From an uncultured Desulfobacter sp. (GTDB taxonomy: Bacteria > Desulfobacterota > Desulfobacteria > Desulfobacterales > Desulfobacteraceae), in assembly GCF_963664415.1 (NCBI RefSeq), contig NZ_OY761442.1:62001-126000 (forward strand): a DNA stretch of 64,000 nucleotides. Direction: 5' to 3'. Below the pieces are notes generated by a model. It searched no databases and was not told the DNA's origin. It worked only from the letters and a program-made list of their open reading frames with translations. The stretch's first letter is position 1. Each line of letters begins with the position of its first letter. Both the position numbers and the translations under genes were made by a program. Of the stretch, positions 53,838 to 63,162 are shown one piece after another.

Positions 53838-54749
53838 TCAAACCAGTTCTTGTGCTAATTTTGATATATGCTCGGGTCCGATTCCGCAACATCCGCCAAT
53901 CAGCGTTGCCCCATCCTGGACCCATTTTTGGGCCCAGGTCAGATATGATGATGGGGTTAAATCTGCACGTATTTCATTGAGTTTTTCATTTGCCCTTGCA
54001 TTTTCCTTTTGTGGCGGAAAAGCATTTGCATAGGCACCGATTCGGATGTTCTTGGCACCCAGGCGTGATAATTGACCCTGTGTTACCTTAATGGCTTCAC
54101 CGATGACTTCGGGTTGACAGCAGTTAAACAAAACAGCATCCACATTTGCACTGACCATCTCTTTGACGGCATCGACCAATAATTCGCCCGAGCGTAACAT
54201 CGGTTCACGATTTAAATGTAAGTCATCCAGGGAGAAGGAAACCCAGAATGGTTTGCCGGACGGATCCAATTGATCGATCAGGGCTTTAATTCGAACTGGT
54301 TCATCAATCAGGCTCTGGGTTTCACATAGCCACAAATCAACATATGGACGAAGTCCTTCAATCAAGGGGGTTGCAATTTCAACAACCCGTTCCGGTCTGT
54401 ACAGATCGGCACGGTAGGAGCCAAACAGCGGGGGGATGGAACCTGCAACCCGGGTGTGCGGCAGGGTTTCTTTCACAGCCGCACAAGCTGTCCGGCCTGC
54501 GATGGTTGCCAGGGCTCTGCCTTGTTTTTTGAAGTGTTGTTCTCCAAGATGAAAAGGGACCAGGGCATACGAGTTTGTTGTTATGACAGATGCGCCACTT
54601 GCAATAAATGCTTTGTGAACCTCTTTGACGATTTCAGGCGCATCAATCATGCTCCGGGCTGACCACTCCGGCTGCTTGAACGGCGCGCCTCGCCGTTCAA
54701 GTTCCCTTCCAATGCCACCGTCTATAATCGTCACTTTTCCTGTTGTCAT
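53838..54749 (-). CDS. Homocysteine S-methyltransferase family protein
   Basis: A 303-residue single-domain enzyme of the MmuM/BHMT family. It has DGGIGRELERRG at the start, zinc-ligand Cys in VLFNCCQPE (about 208) and the Cys pair in IGGCCGIGPEH (about 285). It would move a methyl from S-methylmethionine, betaine or a similar donor to homocysteine. It complements MetE encoded 9 kb away. GGAGCAAATA precedes the ATG. Donor not determined. Confidence 0.87.
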   Translation of the reverse strand: MTTGKVTIIDGGIGRELERRGAPFKQPEWSARSMIDAPEIVKEVHKAFIASGASVITTNSYALVPFHLGEQHFKKQGRALATIAGRTACAAVKETLPHTRVAGSIPPLFGSYRADLYRPERVVEIATPLIEGLRPYVDLWLCETQSLIDEPVRIKALIDQLDPSGKPFWVSFSLDDLHLNREPMLRSGELLVDAVKEMVSANVDAVLFNCCQPEVIGEAIKVTQGQLSRLGAKNIRIGAYANAFPPQKENARANEKLNEIRADLTPSSYLTWAQKWVQDGATLIGGCCGIGPEHISKLAQELV

Positions 54750-54998
54750 TATTTGCTCCTTATCGGATTTTAAAGAGTAGCCTTACCCGTACAAAAAAAT
54801 CAATAAAATATTCCGGGCTGGAAAAATTTTTAGGGTACAGGCTACCGATGCCTTAAACATAACTTTTTTGTCATTTGACACCATATTTGAGCGCACTATA
54901 CTAAAACAAAAACATTGTTCATTCAGGGCCGGGCCCTTTTTGTGGCCGCCTGTAATAACGGTTCGAAATAAGGGATCGAACATAAGGATTGACAAGTT

Positions 54999-55973
54999 AT
55001 GGAAGAAATCACAAAGCAGATCGAAAACGCCCATCTTCTGGTGAACCGTATCCGCAATGAGGTGAGCAAAACCCTGGTGGGACAGGAGAAACTGGTTGAC
55101 GGCCTGTTGACAGGGTTGCTCACCGGCGGGCATGTGCTCATTGAAGGTGTGCCGGGTCTCGCAAAAACTTCGGCGGTCAAGGCGTTGGCTGCTGCTGTCC
55201 AGGCAGACTTTAAGCGCATTCAGTTTACCCCGGATCTTTTACCTGCGGATCTGACCGGTACCGAAATTTACCGGCCAAAGACAACAGATTTTATCACCCG
55301 CAAAGGGCCGTTGTTCAACAATATTATTTTAGCTGATGAAATCAACCGCGCCCCTTCAAAGGTGCAGTCCGCACTTCTTGAGGCCATGGAGGAAAAACAG
55401 GTGACCATCGGCGATACCACCTATCGGTTGCCTTCCCCCTTCTTGGTACTGGCCACCCAGAACCCCATTGAACAGGAAGGCACCTACCCGCTGCCCGAGG
55501 CCCAAGTGGACCGATTCATGCTCAAGGTGCTGGTGGAATACCCCAGCCGGGCCCAGGAACTTGAAATCCTTAAAAAGACCAGCTTTGATCAGGTGGAAGA
55601 GACATCGCCTGTTGTATCCTGTGAGGATCTTGCCGGATTAAAAAGTCTGGTGGATCAGGTGTATGTGGATGAAAAACTCAAAGAATATATCGTGAGCCTG
55701 ATTTTTGCCACGCGAAATCCGGAATCCTGCAAAATGCAAACAGGCCATTATATCGAATTCGGTGCATCGCCCAGGGCAACCATTTTTCTGGCCAAGGTAG
55801 CCCGGGTGACGGCATTTCTGGCAGGCCGGGCCTATGTGACGCCCCAGGACATAAAACTTGCCGGACCGGATGTGCTGCGCCACAGAATTCTGCTCTCCTT
55901 TGAAGCCGAGGCTGAAGAGATTTCAACCGAGCAGGTGGTGGCGGACCTGTTTGATTCCGTAGAAGTACCATAA
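54999..55973 (+). CDS. MoxR-family AAA+ ATPase
   Basis: A 324-residue ATPase with Walker A GVPGLAKTS (about 49-57), Walker B ILADEINRAP (about 110) and a sensor region FLVLATQNPIEQEGTYPLPEAQVDRF. It has the MoxR subgroup length and is the first gene of a MoxR-DUF58-VWA (Bat) operon. Such ATPases help assemble or remodel complexes using the VWA partners downstream. DUF58 follows after 24 bases. Confidence 0.95.
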   Translation: MEEITKQIENAHLLVNRIRNEVSKTLVGQEKLVDGLLTGLLTGGHVLIEGVPGLAKTSAVKALAAAVQADFKRIQFTPDLLPADLTGTEIYRPKTTDFITRKGPLFNNIILADEINRAPSKVQSALLEAMEEKQVTIGDTTYRLPSPFLVLATQNPIEQEGTYPLPEAQVDRFMLKVLVEYPSRAQELEILKKTSFDQVEETSPVVSCEDLAGLKSLVDQVYVDEKLKEYIVSLIFATRNPESCKMQTGHYIEFGASPRATIFLAKVARVTAFLAGRAYVTPQDIKLAGPDVLRHRILLSFEAEAEEISTEQVVADLFDSVEVP

Positions 55974-55997
55974 GCAATAATTACAGGTGATCATAAA

Positions 55998-56873
55998 ATG
56001 ATTCCTGCTCATATCATAAAAAAAATTAAGCAGATTCATATAAAGTCCCGCAAAACGGTCAACACCCTGATGGCAGGGCAGTACCGGTCCGTGTTCAAGG
56101 GTTCGGGCATTGAATTTGAAGAGGTGCGCGAATACGCCCCGGGCGATGATGTCAAGTCTATTGACTGGAATGTTTCGGCGCGTACGGGCAAGGTATTTGT
56201 TAAGCTGTTCAGGGAAGAGCGAGAATCCATTGTTATGCTGCTCATTGATATGAGTGCATCTCTAAATTTCGGTACTCATTCGGGCCGTAAACTTGAAAAG
56301 GTGGCCGAACTGGCATCGGTGCTGGCATTTAACGCCATTAAAAATAATGACAAGGTGGGCGTGATTTTTTTCACGAACCAGGTCGAAAAGTATATCCCTC
56401 CTAAAAAGGGTTCTGCCCATATCTGGCGGGTGATCAAGGAACTTTTTACCTTTGCGCCTAAGGGTGTGGGTACGGATATCGCGTGCGCCCTGGATTTTAT
56501 GGCGAAAATCAGTAAGAAGCGTAGTTTTGCCTTTGTTATTTCCGATTATCTTAGTCCGGAGTACGAAAAAAGTTTGTGCCTTTTAAACCGGCGGCATGAG
56601 GTGGTGGGTATGCGTGTGTTTGATGACGGGGCCTTTCACCTGCCCATGGCCGGTATTGTGCGGGTAAAGGATTTTGAAACCGGGGAAGAGACATTTATGG
56701 ATGCGGGCAGCAAAAAAATGCGGCAATGGTATACGGATCAACGGCAGAAAATCCATACCCTGACAAAATCGGTGTTTACCAAAGCCCGTGTGGATCTTGT
56801 GGACGTCACCACCGCCGATAGTGTATCCGACGTATTGACCCGTTATTTCATGCTTCGGGAGAGCAGACGCTGA
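55998..56873 (+). CDS. DUF58-domain protein of the Bat operon
   Basis: A 291-residue protein with the DUF58 block GSGIEFEEVREYAPGDDVKSIDWNVSARTG (about 34-63), followed by a VWA-like fold with the metal site LIDMSASL. It is a partner of MoxR ATPases. AGGTGATC lies upstream, and its stop overlaps the next ATG by one base. Confidence 0.93.
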   Translation: MIPAHIIKKIKQIHIKSRKTVNTLMAGQYRSVFKGSGIEFEEVREYAPGDDVKSIDWNVSARTGKVFVKLFREERESIVMLLIDMSASLNFGTHSGRKLEKVAELASVLAFNAIKNNDKVGVIFFTNQVEKYIPPKKGSAHIWRVIKELFTFAPKGVGTDIACALDFMAKISKKRSFAFVISDYLSPEYEKSLCLLNRRHEVVGMRVFDDGAFHLPMAGIVRVKDFETGEETFMDAGSKKMRQWYTDQRQKIHTLTKSVFTKARVDLVDVTTADSVSDVLTRYFMLRESRR

Positions 56874-57436
56874 TGCTTGAAGATATTCATGACATAAGGC
56901 CGCCGGTAATGACAGGCATGGATCCGGGACTAGTCAGGGCACTGCTTTGGGGTGCCGGGGCAATTGTCGTTTGTGCACTGGTTTTTTTGATCATCCGTTA
57001 CTGGCTTAAAAAAAGAAAGAATAGAACACAACCCGTTCAGTCCCTTGCTTTACTCACCCCATATGAGACGGCAGTAAGGGATCTGGAACAGTGCATGGAA
57101 GGGTTTGGCCATGATGCCAAAATTTTCTATTTTGAAGTAAGTCGTATTTTAAAGGCTTATATTTCAGGCACATTTCAAATCAATTGTTCCGAGATGACTT
57201 CCCAGGAGATGGCCAGGGCAGTAAAGGATCTTGATTTTACAGATACCGGGCTTAAAACCCAATTGATTCAGTTCCAGGACCAGTGCGATCCTATCCGTTA
57301 CATGCCCCTGGAAGCACAAGGCGCATTGGATGCCGGGCGTATGCAGCAGGATCTGGCTCTTGCCGGCAGCCTTGTGGCCCGGATCGAACAGGTGATCGCA
57401 GATGCAACAGCCAAAGATGATGCGGAGGATGCCTGA
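56873..57436 (+). CDS. DUF4381-like membrane protein of the Bat operon
   Basis: A 187-residue protein with one membrane helix (about 22-44, ALLWGAGAIVVCALVFLIIRYW) and a cytoplasmic domain with FYFEVSRILKAYISGTFQINCSEMTSQEM, as in DUF4381 proteins between DUF58 and BatA genes. It overlaps both neighbours by single bases. Role unknown; presumed structural partner. Confidence 0.85.
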   Translation: MLEDIHDIRPPVMTGMDPGLVRALLWGAGAIVVCALVFLIIRYWLKKRKNRTQPVQSLALLTPYETAVRDLEQCMEGFGHDAKIFYFEVSRILKAYISGTFQINCSEMTSQEMARAVKDLDFTDTGLKTQLIQFQDQCDPIRYMPLEAQGALDAGRMQQDLALAGSLVARIEQVIADATAKDDAEDA

Positions 57437-58467
57437 TGTTTCGATTTGCCTCCCCCTGGTTTCTGCTGCTGCTTATCCTGCCCTGGATCTGGTTGCTGGT
57501 TCACACGGCTAAACATTCAAAACGGTTTTCGTTTAAATGGTTTTCAACGTCTTCGGGGCATAGTATCCGGGTCGCAAGCCTGACCGGCACATCCCGGGTG
57601 CCTTTTAGTGCGGCTGTCCTGGCAGCCCGTCTTATGCCTTTGGTGAAGGTGCTGGCCTTAAGTCTGATGATTATTGCCCTTGCCCGGCCCCAGGCCGGAG
57701 AACGAAAGATCAATGTGGAGACCGAAGGGGTCAATATTGTTTTGGCCCTCGACCTGTCCGGGTCTATGAAAGCACTTGATTTTAAAAGGGAAGGGGAGAT
57801 TGTCACCCGCCTTGACGCAGTCAAGGGCGTGGTTTCCGATTTTATCATGAAAAGAGAAGGGGACCGCATCGGCCTTGTGGTGTTTGGTACCCACGCCTTT
57901 ACCCAGGTGCCGTTGACCCGGGATTATAATACCATTGCATTCATGCTGGATCATTTAAAGATAGGTGCTGCCGGACGCAGTACAGCCATCGGCGATGCCC
58001 TGGGCATTTCCCTTAAGCGCCTTGAAGATATACCGGCCAAATCAAATATCATTATTCTGCTCACCGACGGAAAGAGCAATGCCGGAGAACTGTCCTGGCA
58101 GGAGGCTGCCAAGATCGCTGCTCAAAGAAAGATTAAGATCCACACCATTGGCGTAGGTTCAAAGGGCAAGGTTCCTTTTCTCGTGGATGGGCTCTTTGGC
58201 AAGCAGTATGTGTACCGGCAGGTGGATATGGACTGGGATGCCCTGGATTCAATTGCCAAACAGACCGGCGGTACTTTTTTTAAGGCCAAGGACACCGACA
58301 GTCTTGCATCCATTTATAAGATGATTGATTCAATGGAAAAGACAAAGGTCAAAGTGGACAAATGGGTGGATTACAGAGAGCTTTATACCCTGTTTTTGAT
58401 CCCGGGACTGTTGCTTTACCTTGCATGTCTGGGCCTTGGCAACACAAGACTTTTGGAACTTCCTTGA
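57436..58467 (+). CDS. BatA-type VWA-domain membrane protein
   Basis: A 343-residue protein with two N-terminal membrane helices (about 5-22, 55-80) and a VWA domain with a full metal site: DLSGS (about 107), then TRDYN and LTDGKSNAG. A C-terminal helix (315-335) follows. Such Bat proteins are membrane partners of MoxR systems, linked in other bacteria to oxygen or envelope stress tolerance. BatB/C follows after 19 bases. Confidence 0.92.
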   Translation: MFRFASPWFLLLLILPWIWLLVHTAKHSKRFSFKWFSTSSGHSIRVASLTGTSRVPFSAAVLAARLMPLVKVLALSLMIIALARPQAGERKINVETEGVNIVLALDLSGSMKALDFKREGEIVTRLDAVKGVVSDFIMKREGDRIGLVVFGTHAFTQVPLTRDYNTIAFMLDHLKIGAAGRSTAIGDALGISLKRLEDIPAKSNIIILLTDGKSNAGELSWQEAAKIAAQRKIKIHTIGVGSKGKVPFLVDGLFGKQYVYRQVDMDWDALDSIAKQTGGTFFKAKDTDSLASIYKMIDSMEKTKVKVDKWVDYRELYTLFLIPGLLLYLACLGLGNTRLLELP

Positions 58468-58486
58468 GAACTAAAGGCGTGCACAT

Positions 58487-60451
58487 ATGAAATTTGATCA
58501 TCCAAATATTTTGTTCTTTTTGTGGGGACTTGTACCCCTGGCAGGATTGCTGGTGTACGGCATTTCCCGACATAAAAAGATCCTTGCACGGTATGCGCAA
58601 GCCGCCATGTTTGATCATATCCTGCCCGGGTTCTCCTATGGCCCAAAGTGGACTAAAGCGGTTATGGCCGTATTTGCCACAGGATTTGCCGTGGTGGCAA
58701 TGGCCGGACCTTTGGCTGGATATCGCTGGGAAAAAACCACCCAGAAAGGGGTGGATATCATGATCGCTTTAGACTGTTCTCGCAGTATGCTGGCCCAGGA
58801 TGTTTCTCCCACACGGTTGACCCGGGCCAAGCGGGAGATTATTGACCTGACCCGGTTGATGCATTCGGATCGGGCAGGACTTGTGGCCTTTTCAGGCGCT
58901 GCGGTGCTGCAATGCCCGTTAACCCTTGATTATAATGCATTCGGAATTTTCCTGGATGCTCTGAACCCGGATTATCTGCCTGTGGGAGGTACGGATTTGA
59001 CGGCAGCTCTTGAAACCTGTTACAACGGTTTTGATCCCGAATCCACTGCAGGTAAAGCCATCATTCTCATCACCGATGGTGAAGATACAGTCGGGGATGA
59101 AGCTGCCTTGACCAAGGTGGTGGAAAAATTTGCCAAAGAGAAAATTCGAATTTTCGCTATTGGGGTAGGGGATCCTGCCGGCGCCCCGATTCCGGCCAAA
59201 GGTGGTGGGTTTAAAAAAGATAGTTCAGGAAATATTATTTTGTCAAAAGTGGATGAAACCATGCTTAAAAAAATAACTGCCATGACCCAGGGACGATATG
59301 TACGGTCCGTGGCCGGGGATATGGATCTTGAGCAGATTTATTCAGGGGATATTCTGGGCACCATGGAGCGAAAACAGCTGACCCAGGGCCGCAAAAAGGT
59401 TTGGGAAAAACGGTTCCAGTGGTTTTTGCTTCCCTGTGTTCTTTTGCTGATAGGCGAATTGCTTTTTCCCCAGGGCTCCGGCAGGAAACGCGGTGTTAAA
59501 GGCGGGCGCTCTTTGATTTGTCTGGTCATTGCCATGGGGCTTATGTCCCCTGGAATCGCCAGGGCCGGATTGTGGACTTCTCCGGTAAAACAGGGTATGC
59601 AGGCCTGGGAGAACAAACAATTCCAGCAGGCAAAAAAATATTTTATCGATGCCCAGCTTAAAAATCCGGATGACCCGCATCTCTATTACAATATCGGTAC
59701 GGCTGCCTATGCTGCCGGTGAATATGACCTGGCGGAATCCAACTTTGCCCAGGCGGTGAATGCAAAGGACAGGGAACTTAAACACAATGCCCTGTATAAT
59801 CTTGCCAACACCCGTTACCGAAAAAATAACTTGGATAAGGCCATTGAGGATTATCAGAACCTGCTCAAAGAATTTCCCGATGATGCCCAGGCCAAAGAAA
59901 ATCTTGAATTTGTAAAGAAAAAGCTTGAAGCGCAGAAACAAAAGCAGCAGCAAAATCAAAAAAAACAAGACCATCAAAATCAAGATAAAAAAAATCAAGA
60001 TCGGAAAGATCAAGATCGGAAAGATCAGAATAAACAAAACAAAAATCAGGACCAGGAAAATAAGGACAAGCAAAATCAGGATCAGGGGGATCAAAAGCAA
60101 AAGGGGCAAAAAGATCAGTCTCAAAAACAAGAGCAGGGACAGGATCAAAAACAGGGACAGAAAAATCAGGGTAATAAAGCTGAGCAAAATAACCCTGAAA
60201 AAAATGTACCCCAGCCCAATCAGCCCCAAACGGACCTATCCAAAACGGATCAGCATCAGGATATGCCGGAAGAAAAGTCCCAGGCCCAACCTGCCCAGGC
60301 AGCAAAAGCGGGCCAAGGGGAAAAAGGAGAGGATAAGACTGTGCCGGCACAGTCTAAAATGCTTGAAAATCGTCTAAACCGCCTGGCAGATAAACCCGGC
60401 ATGGCCTTGATTCCACAAACCGGAGCACGGAACAATGACAAAGACTGGTAA
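58487..60451 (+). CDS. BatB-BatC fusion: VWA plus TPR with a Gln/Lys/Asp-rich tail
   Basis: A 654-residue protein. N-terminal membrane helices and a VWA domain (metal site DCSRS, about 100; ITDGEDTVG) are joined to a further helix (about 345-365), then TPR repeats (about 370-480, YYNIGTAAYAAGEYDLAESNF), then a low-complexity stretch rich in Gln, Lys, Asp and Asn (about 483-590). BatB and BatC are separate genes in many genomes. The repetitive tail probably is disordered. It overlaps the next gene by 17 bases. Confidence 0.92.
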   Translation: MKFDHPNILFFLWGLVPLAGLLVYGISRHKKILARYAQAAMFDHILPGFSYGPKWTKAVMAVFATGFAVVAMAGPLAGYRWEKTTQKGVDIMIALDCSRSMLAQDVSPTRLTRAKREIIDLTRLMHSDRAGLVAFSGAAVLQCPLTLDYNAFGIFLDALNPDYLPVGGTDLTAALETCYNGFDPESTAGKAIILITDGEDTVGDEAALTKVVEKFAKEKIRIFAIGVGDPAGAPIPAKGGGFKKDSSGNIILSKVDETMLKKITAMTQGRYVRSVAGDMDLEQIYSGDILGTMERKQLTQGRKKVWEKRFQWFLLPCVLLLIGELLFPQGSGRKRGVKGGRSLICLVIAMGLMSPGIARAGLWTSPVKQGMQAWENKQFQQAKKYFIDAQLKNPDDPHLYYNIGTAAYAAGEYDLAESNFAQAVNAKDRELKHNALYNLANTRYRKNNLDKAIEDYQNLLKEFPDDAQAKENLEFVKKKLEAQKQKQQQNQKKQDHQNQDKKNQDRKDQDRKDQNKQNKNQDQENKDKQNQDQGDQKQKGQKDQSQKQEQGQDQKQGQKNQGNKAEQNNPEKNVPQPNQPQTDLSKTDQHQDMPEEKSQAQPAQAAKAGQGEKGEDKTVPAQSKMLENRLNRLADKPGMALIPQTGARNNDKDW

Positions 60452-63050
60452 TCTTACAATGATGAACCCAAGGCGTTTTCATTGGGTCGGCTGGGCAATT
60501 GCAGCACTGCTTTTTTGTTTGCCTTGCACGGCCTTTGCCTTTACCGCAACAGCCCAGGTGGACCAGACCCGTATTACACCCCAGGATGTTGTGTCATTGC
60601 AAGTAATTGTAGATGGCGGTGAGGCCGATGTGGATACCTCTTCCATAAGCGGATTTCAGGTAAATCCGGCCGGTACCCAGTCAAGCAGAAGCTATATCAA
60701 CGGCACATGGAGTCATAAGGTGATATACCGGTATATGTTGATTCCTTTAAAGTCCGGCGTGTTGATGATTCCGCCCATCACCTGTGTTCGGGACGGAGAA
60801 TCAGTGTTGACCCGGGAGATCAAAATCCTGGTGGAGGCATCCTCGGCCCGAGTTGATGATCGCAAAGGCGATTATTTTGCCGAAGCGTCTCTGAGCAGTG
60901 ATAATATTGTGCCGGGGCAGCAGGCTGTGTACACCTTGAAGCTTTGTGTGGCCAAGCGTATCAAGGGTGCTTCATTTGATCCGCCCGGGTTTAAAGGACT
61001 GACAGCCAAGCAGGTGGCAGACTGGACTAAGTATACCCGGACCATCAACGGACGTACCTTCATAGTGAATGAGACAAAGTATCTGGTCCAGGCGGACACA
61101 CCCGGGCAGTTTACCATTTCCCCGGCTATTTTTGTGGCCCAGGTGCCCGTGCAGCGTACCAGACAACGCGATCCCTTTAATTCGATGTTCAATGATTCAT
61201 TTTTTCGGGATTCCTTTTTTGATGCCACACCGGCAAAGCAGGTGCGCGTGGTGTCTAATCCCGTGGAGTTGACGGTCTCTTCTTTGCCCCAATATAGTGG
61301 CAATCAGCCCTTTTCAGGCCTTGTGGGCAATTTTTCTATATCAAGTGAACTGGACAAAAATACAGTGAAAACTGGCGAATCCGTTACATTGACTGTTATG
61401 ATCAAAGGAACCGGAAATGTTATGGATGCGGCAATGCCCGCTCTGAACCTGGATACGGGCAAATTCAAGGTGTATACTGATACCCCGGTTCAGGATGTGC
61501 AGGTCACTGAGCTGGGATTTGAGGGATATAAAGTGTTTAAACAGGCTTTGGTCGCCTCTGTCCCCGGTAAAGAGGTTATCCCAGGGCTTTATCTGGTATT
61601 CTTTGATACGGATTCAAAGACGTATAAAACCGTTACTACAACGCCTTTAACCCTTGATATTCAACCAGGCGGTGATGTCAGCGTAGTAGATAAGGGGCCT
61701 GCCGCAAATGGGGGGACGGGTACCTCGGTGCCAGCCACACCCAAGATCAAAAAAACCGAAGTAAAGCTTCAGAACAGAGACATTCTGGATATTAAAGAAG
61801 ATATTGCAGGCATACACTCACACCCCAGCCTTTCCATGACCTGGTTTGTTGTTTTGGTTTGCCTGCCGGCGTTAGGGTTTGGGGCGGCAAGTACGGCCAT
61901 GCGTCTTGGGGCCAGAGAAAAATCCTTAAAAGAACAATACCGTGAAAAGGCATGGGCTTCGTTGAAAAAAGTGCGTAAAATTTCTCCTGATGCTTCTGGC
62001 TTTTTGCCGGGCCTGTCTTCAGCGCTTACCTATGCCGTTTTAGCCCGGGGGGCTAAGGGGGGCGAAAGTCTGACCCGGGATGAGGCTCGGCAGATTCTGG
62101 CCCAAAGCGGTCGGGATCAGGACACTGTAAATCAGGTGACCCAGCTTATGGATACCATGGATGCCGCCCGTTTTGGTGGAAAGACCATGGATGAAAAGAC
62201 CGCTCAACGCTGTCTTGCACAGGTGTCATCTCTGATCCGCACGCTTACGATCGTGGTGTGTGTAGGAATATCCCTTTTGGTATCCAGTGGCACGGGTATG
62301 GCTGGTCAAGATATCAAGAATACTGAGAATATCATTGATACCACCGTCCCGAAAGAGGTTCACCCGGCAAAGGACAAAGCAGGGGTGTTCGTGGATGCGG
62401 TGCGCGCATATAAAGCCGGAGATTATGCCGCTGCTGCCGTACAATTTGAATCCATTGCCAAAACCCAGGTGAACAATCCCGATCTTTTTTATAATACCGG
62501 CAATGCATATTTGAAAGCCAGGGATTTAGGCCGGGCCGTCCTTTGGTATGAGCGAGCAAAAAAGCTTGCACCGGCAGATCCGGATTTAAAATTTAATCTG
62601 GCTTATGCCCAAAGCCTTTTGAAAGATAAAAAAGAGGTAAGATTTTCCTTTTCCGATATTCTTTATTTTTGGCAAGGCCTTGTTTCTTTGAAATGGCTTC
62701 AATATGCTTCAATTGCACTCTCTTTTTGTTTTTTTATCTGGGCAACGTCGCAAAAGATTCGGGGCAGACAGATTTTTTCGGGTATCGGTATTTTTATCTG
62801 CCTGGTTTTTGCCGGAACAACCCTGGCTGCGGGTCTTGAATACAATCGGATTCATTCAAACGAAACGGCTGTTATTATAGCTGAACAGGCTGATATCCGT
62901 TCCGGAACCATGGAAAACGCCACCCTTTTGTTTGATCTGCATGCCGGTACCCAGGTACGGGTGCTGAAAAAAAAAACCAATTACATAAAAATTCGTTTTG
63001 CCAAAGATAAGGTGGGGTGGGTGGCACGCAAAGATGCAGAAATAATATAG
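60435..63050 (+). CDS. BatD-BatE fusion: oxygen-tolerance protein with TPR and SH3-like domain
   Basis: An 871-residue protein. A signal peptide (about 15-36) precedes BatD-type Ig-like repeats (VDQTRITPQDVVSLQVIVDGG onward) and a membrane helix (about 465-485). A second exported part (about 600-780) carries TPRs (YKAGDYAAAAVQFESIAK, FYNTGNAYLKARDLGRAVLWYERA). Two more helices and a C-terminal SH3-like domain (GTQVRVLKKKTNYIKIRFAKDKVGWV) end the protein, as in BatE. The first ATG at 60435 is preferred (GGAGCACGG upstream); ATGs at codons 9 and 10 are alternatives. Last gene of the Bat operon. Confidence 0.9.
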   Translation: MTKTGNLTMMNPRRFHWVGWAIAALLFCLPCTAFAFTATAQVDQTRITPQDVVSLQVIVDGGEADVDTSSISGFQVNPAGTQSSRSYINGTWSHKVIYRYMLIPLKSGVLMIPPITCVRDGESVLTREIKILVEASSARVDDRKGDYFAEASLSSDNIVPGQQAVYTLKLCVAKRIKGASFDPPGFKGLTAKQVADWTKYTRTINGRTFIVNETKYLVQADTPGQFTISPAIFVAQVPVQRTRQRDPFNSMFNDSFFRDSFFDATPAKQVRVVSNPVELTVSSLPQYSGNQPFSGLVGNFSISSELDKNTVKTGESVTLTVMIKGTGNVMDAAMPALNLDTGKFKVYTDTPVQDVQVTELGFEGYKVFKQALVASVPGKEVIPGLYLVFFDTDSKTYKTVTTTPLTLDIQPGGDVSVVDKGPAANGGTGTSVPATPKIKKTEVKLQNRDILDIKEDIAGIHSHPSLSMTWFVVLVCLPALGFGAASTAMRLGAREKSLKEQYREKAWASLKKVRKISPDASGFLPGLSSALTYAVLARGAKGGESLTRDEARQILAQSGRDQDTVNQVTQLMDTMDAARFGGKTMDEKTAQRCLAQVSSLIRTLTIVVCVGISLLVSSGTGMAGQDIKNTENIIDTTVPKEVHPAKDKAGVFVDAVRAYKAGDYAAAAVQFESIAKTQVNNPDLFYNTGNAYLKARDLGRAVLWYERAKKLAPADPDLKFNLAYAQSLLKDKKEVRFSFSDILYFWQGLVSLKWLQYASIALSFCFFIWATSQKIRGRQIFSGIGIFICLVFAGTTLAAGLEYNRIHSNETAVIIAEQADIRSGTMENATLLFDLHAGTQVRVLKKKTNYIKIRFAKDKVGWVARKDAEII

Positions 63051-63162
63051 AAACTGAAGTTGAATCTATAGGGAAATTAATATATAAGGACTCACTTAAT
63101 TTTAACAAATCAATGATCCGTCCGGACAAATTGTGCCGAGATGGGTGGGAATAAAATCGTCT

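Noticed and set aside
59342..60229. 295-codon minus-strand frame of Leu/Ile/Phe-rich protein
   Set aside because: It is the antisense of the Gln/Lys-rich repeat in the BatB-C gene; its membrane-like look is an artefact.
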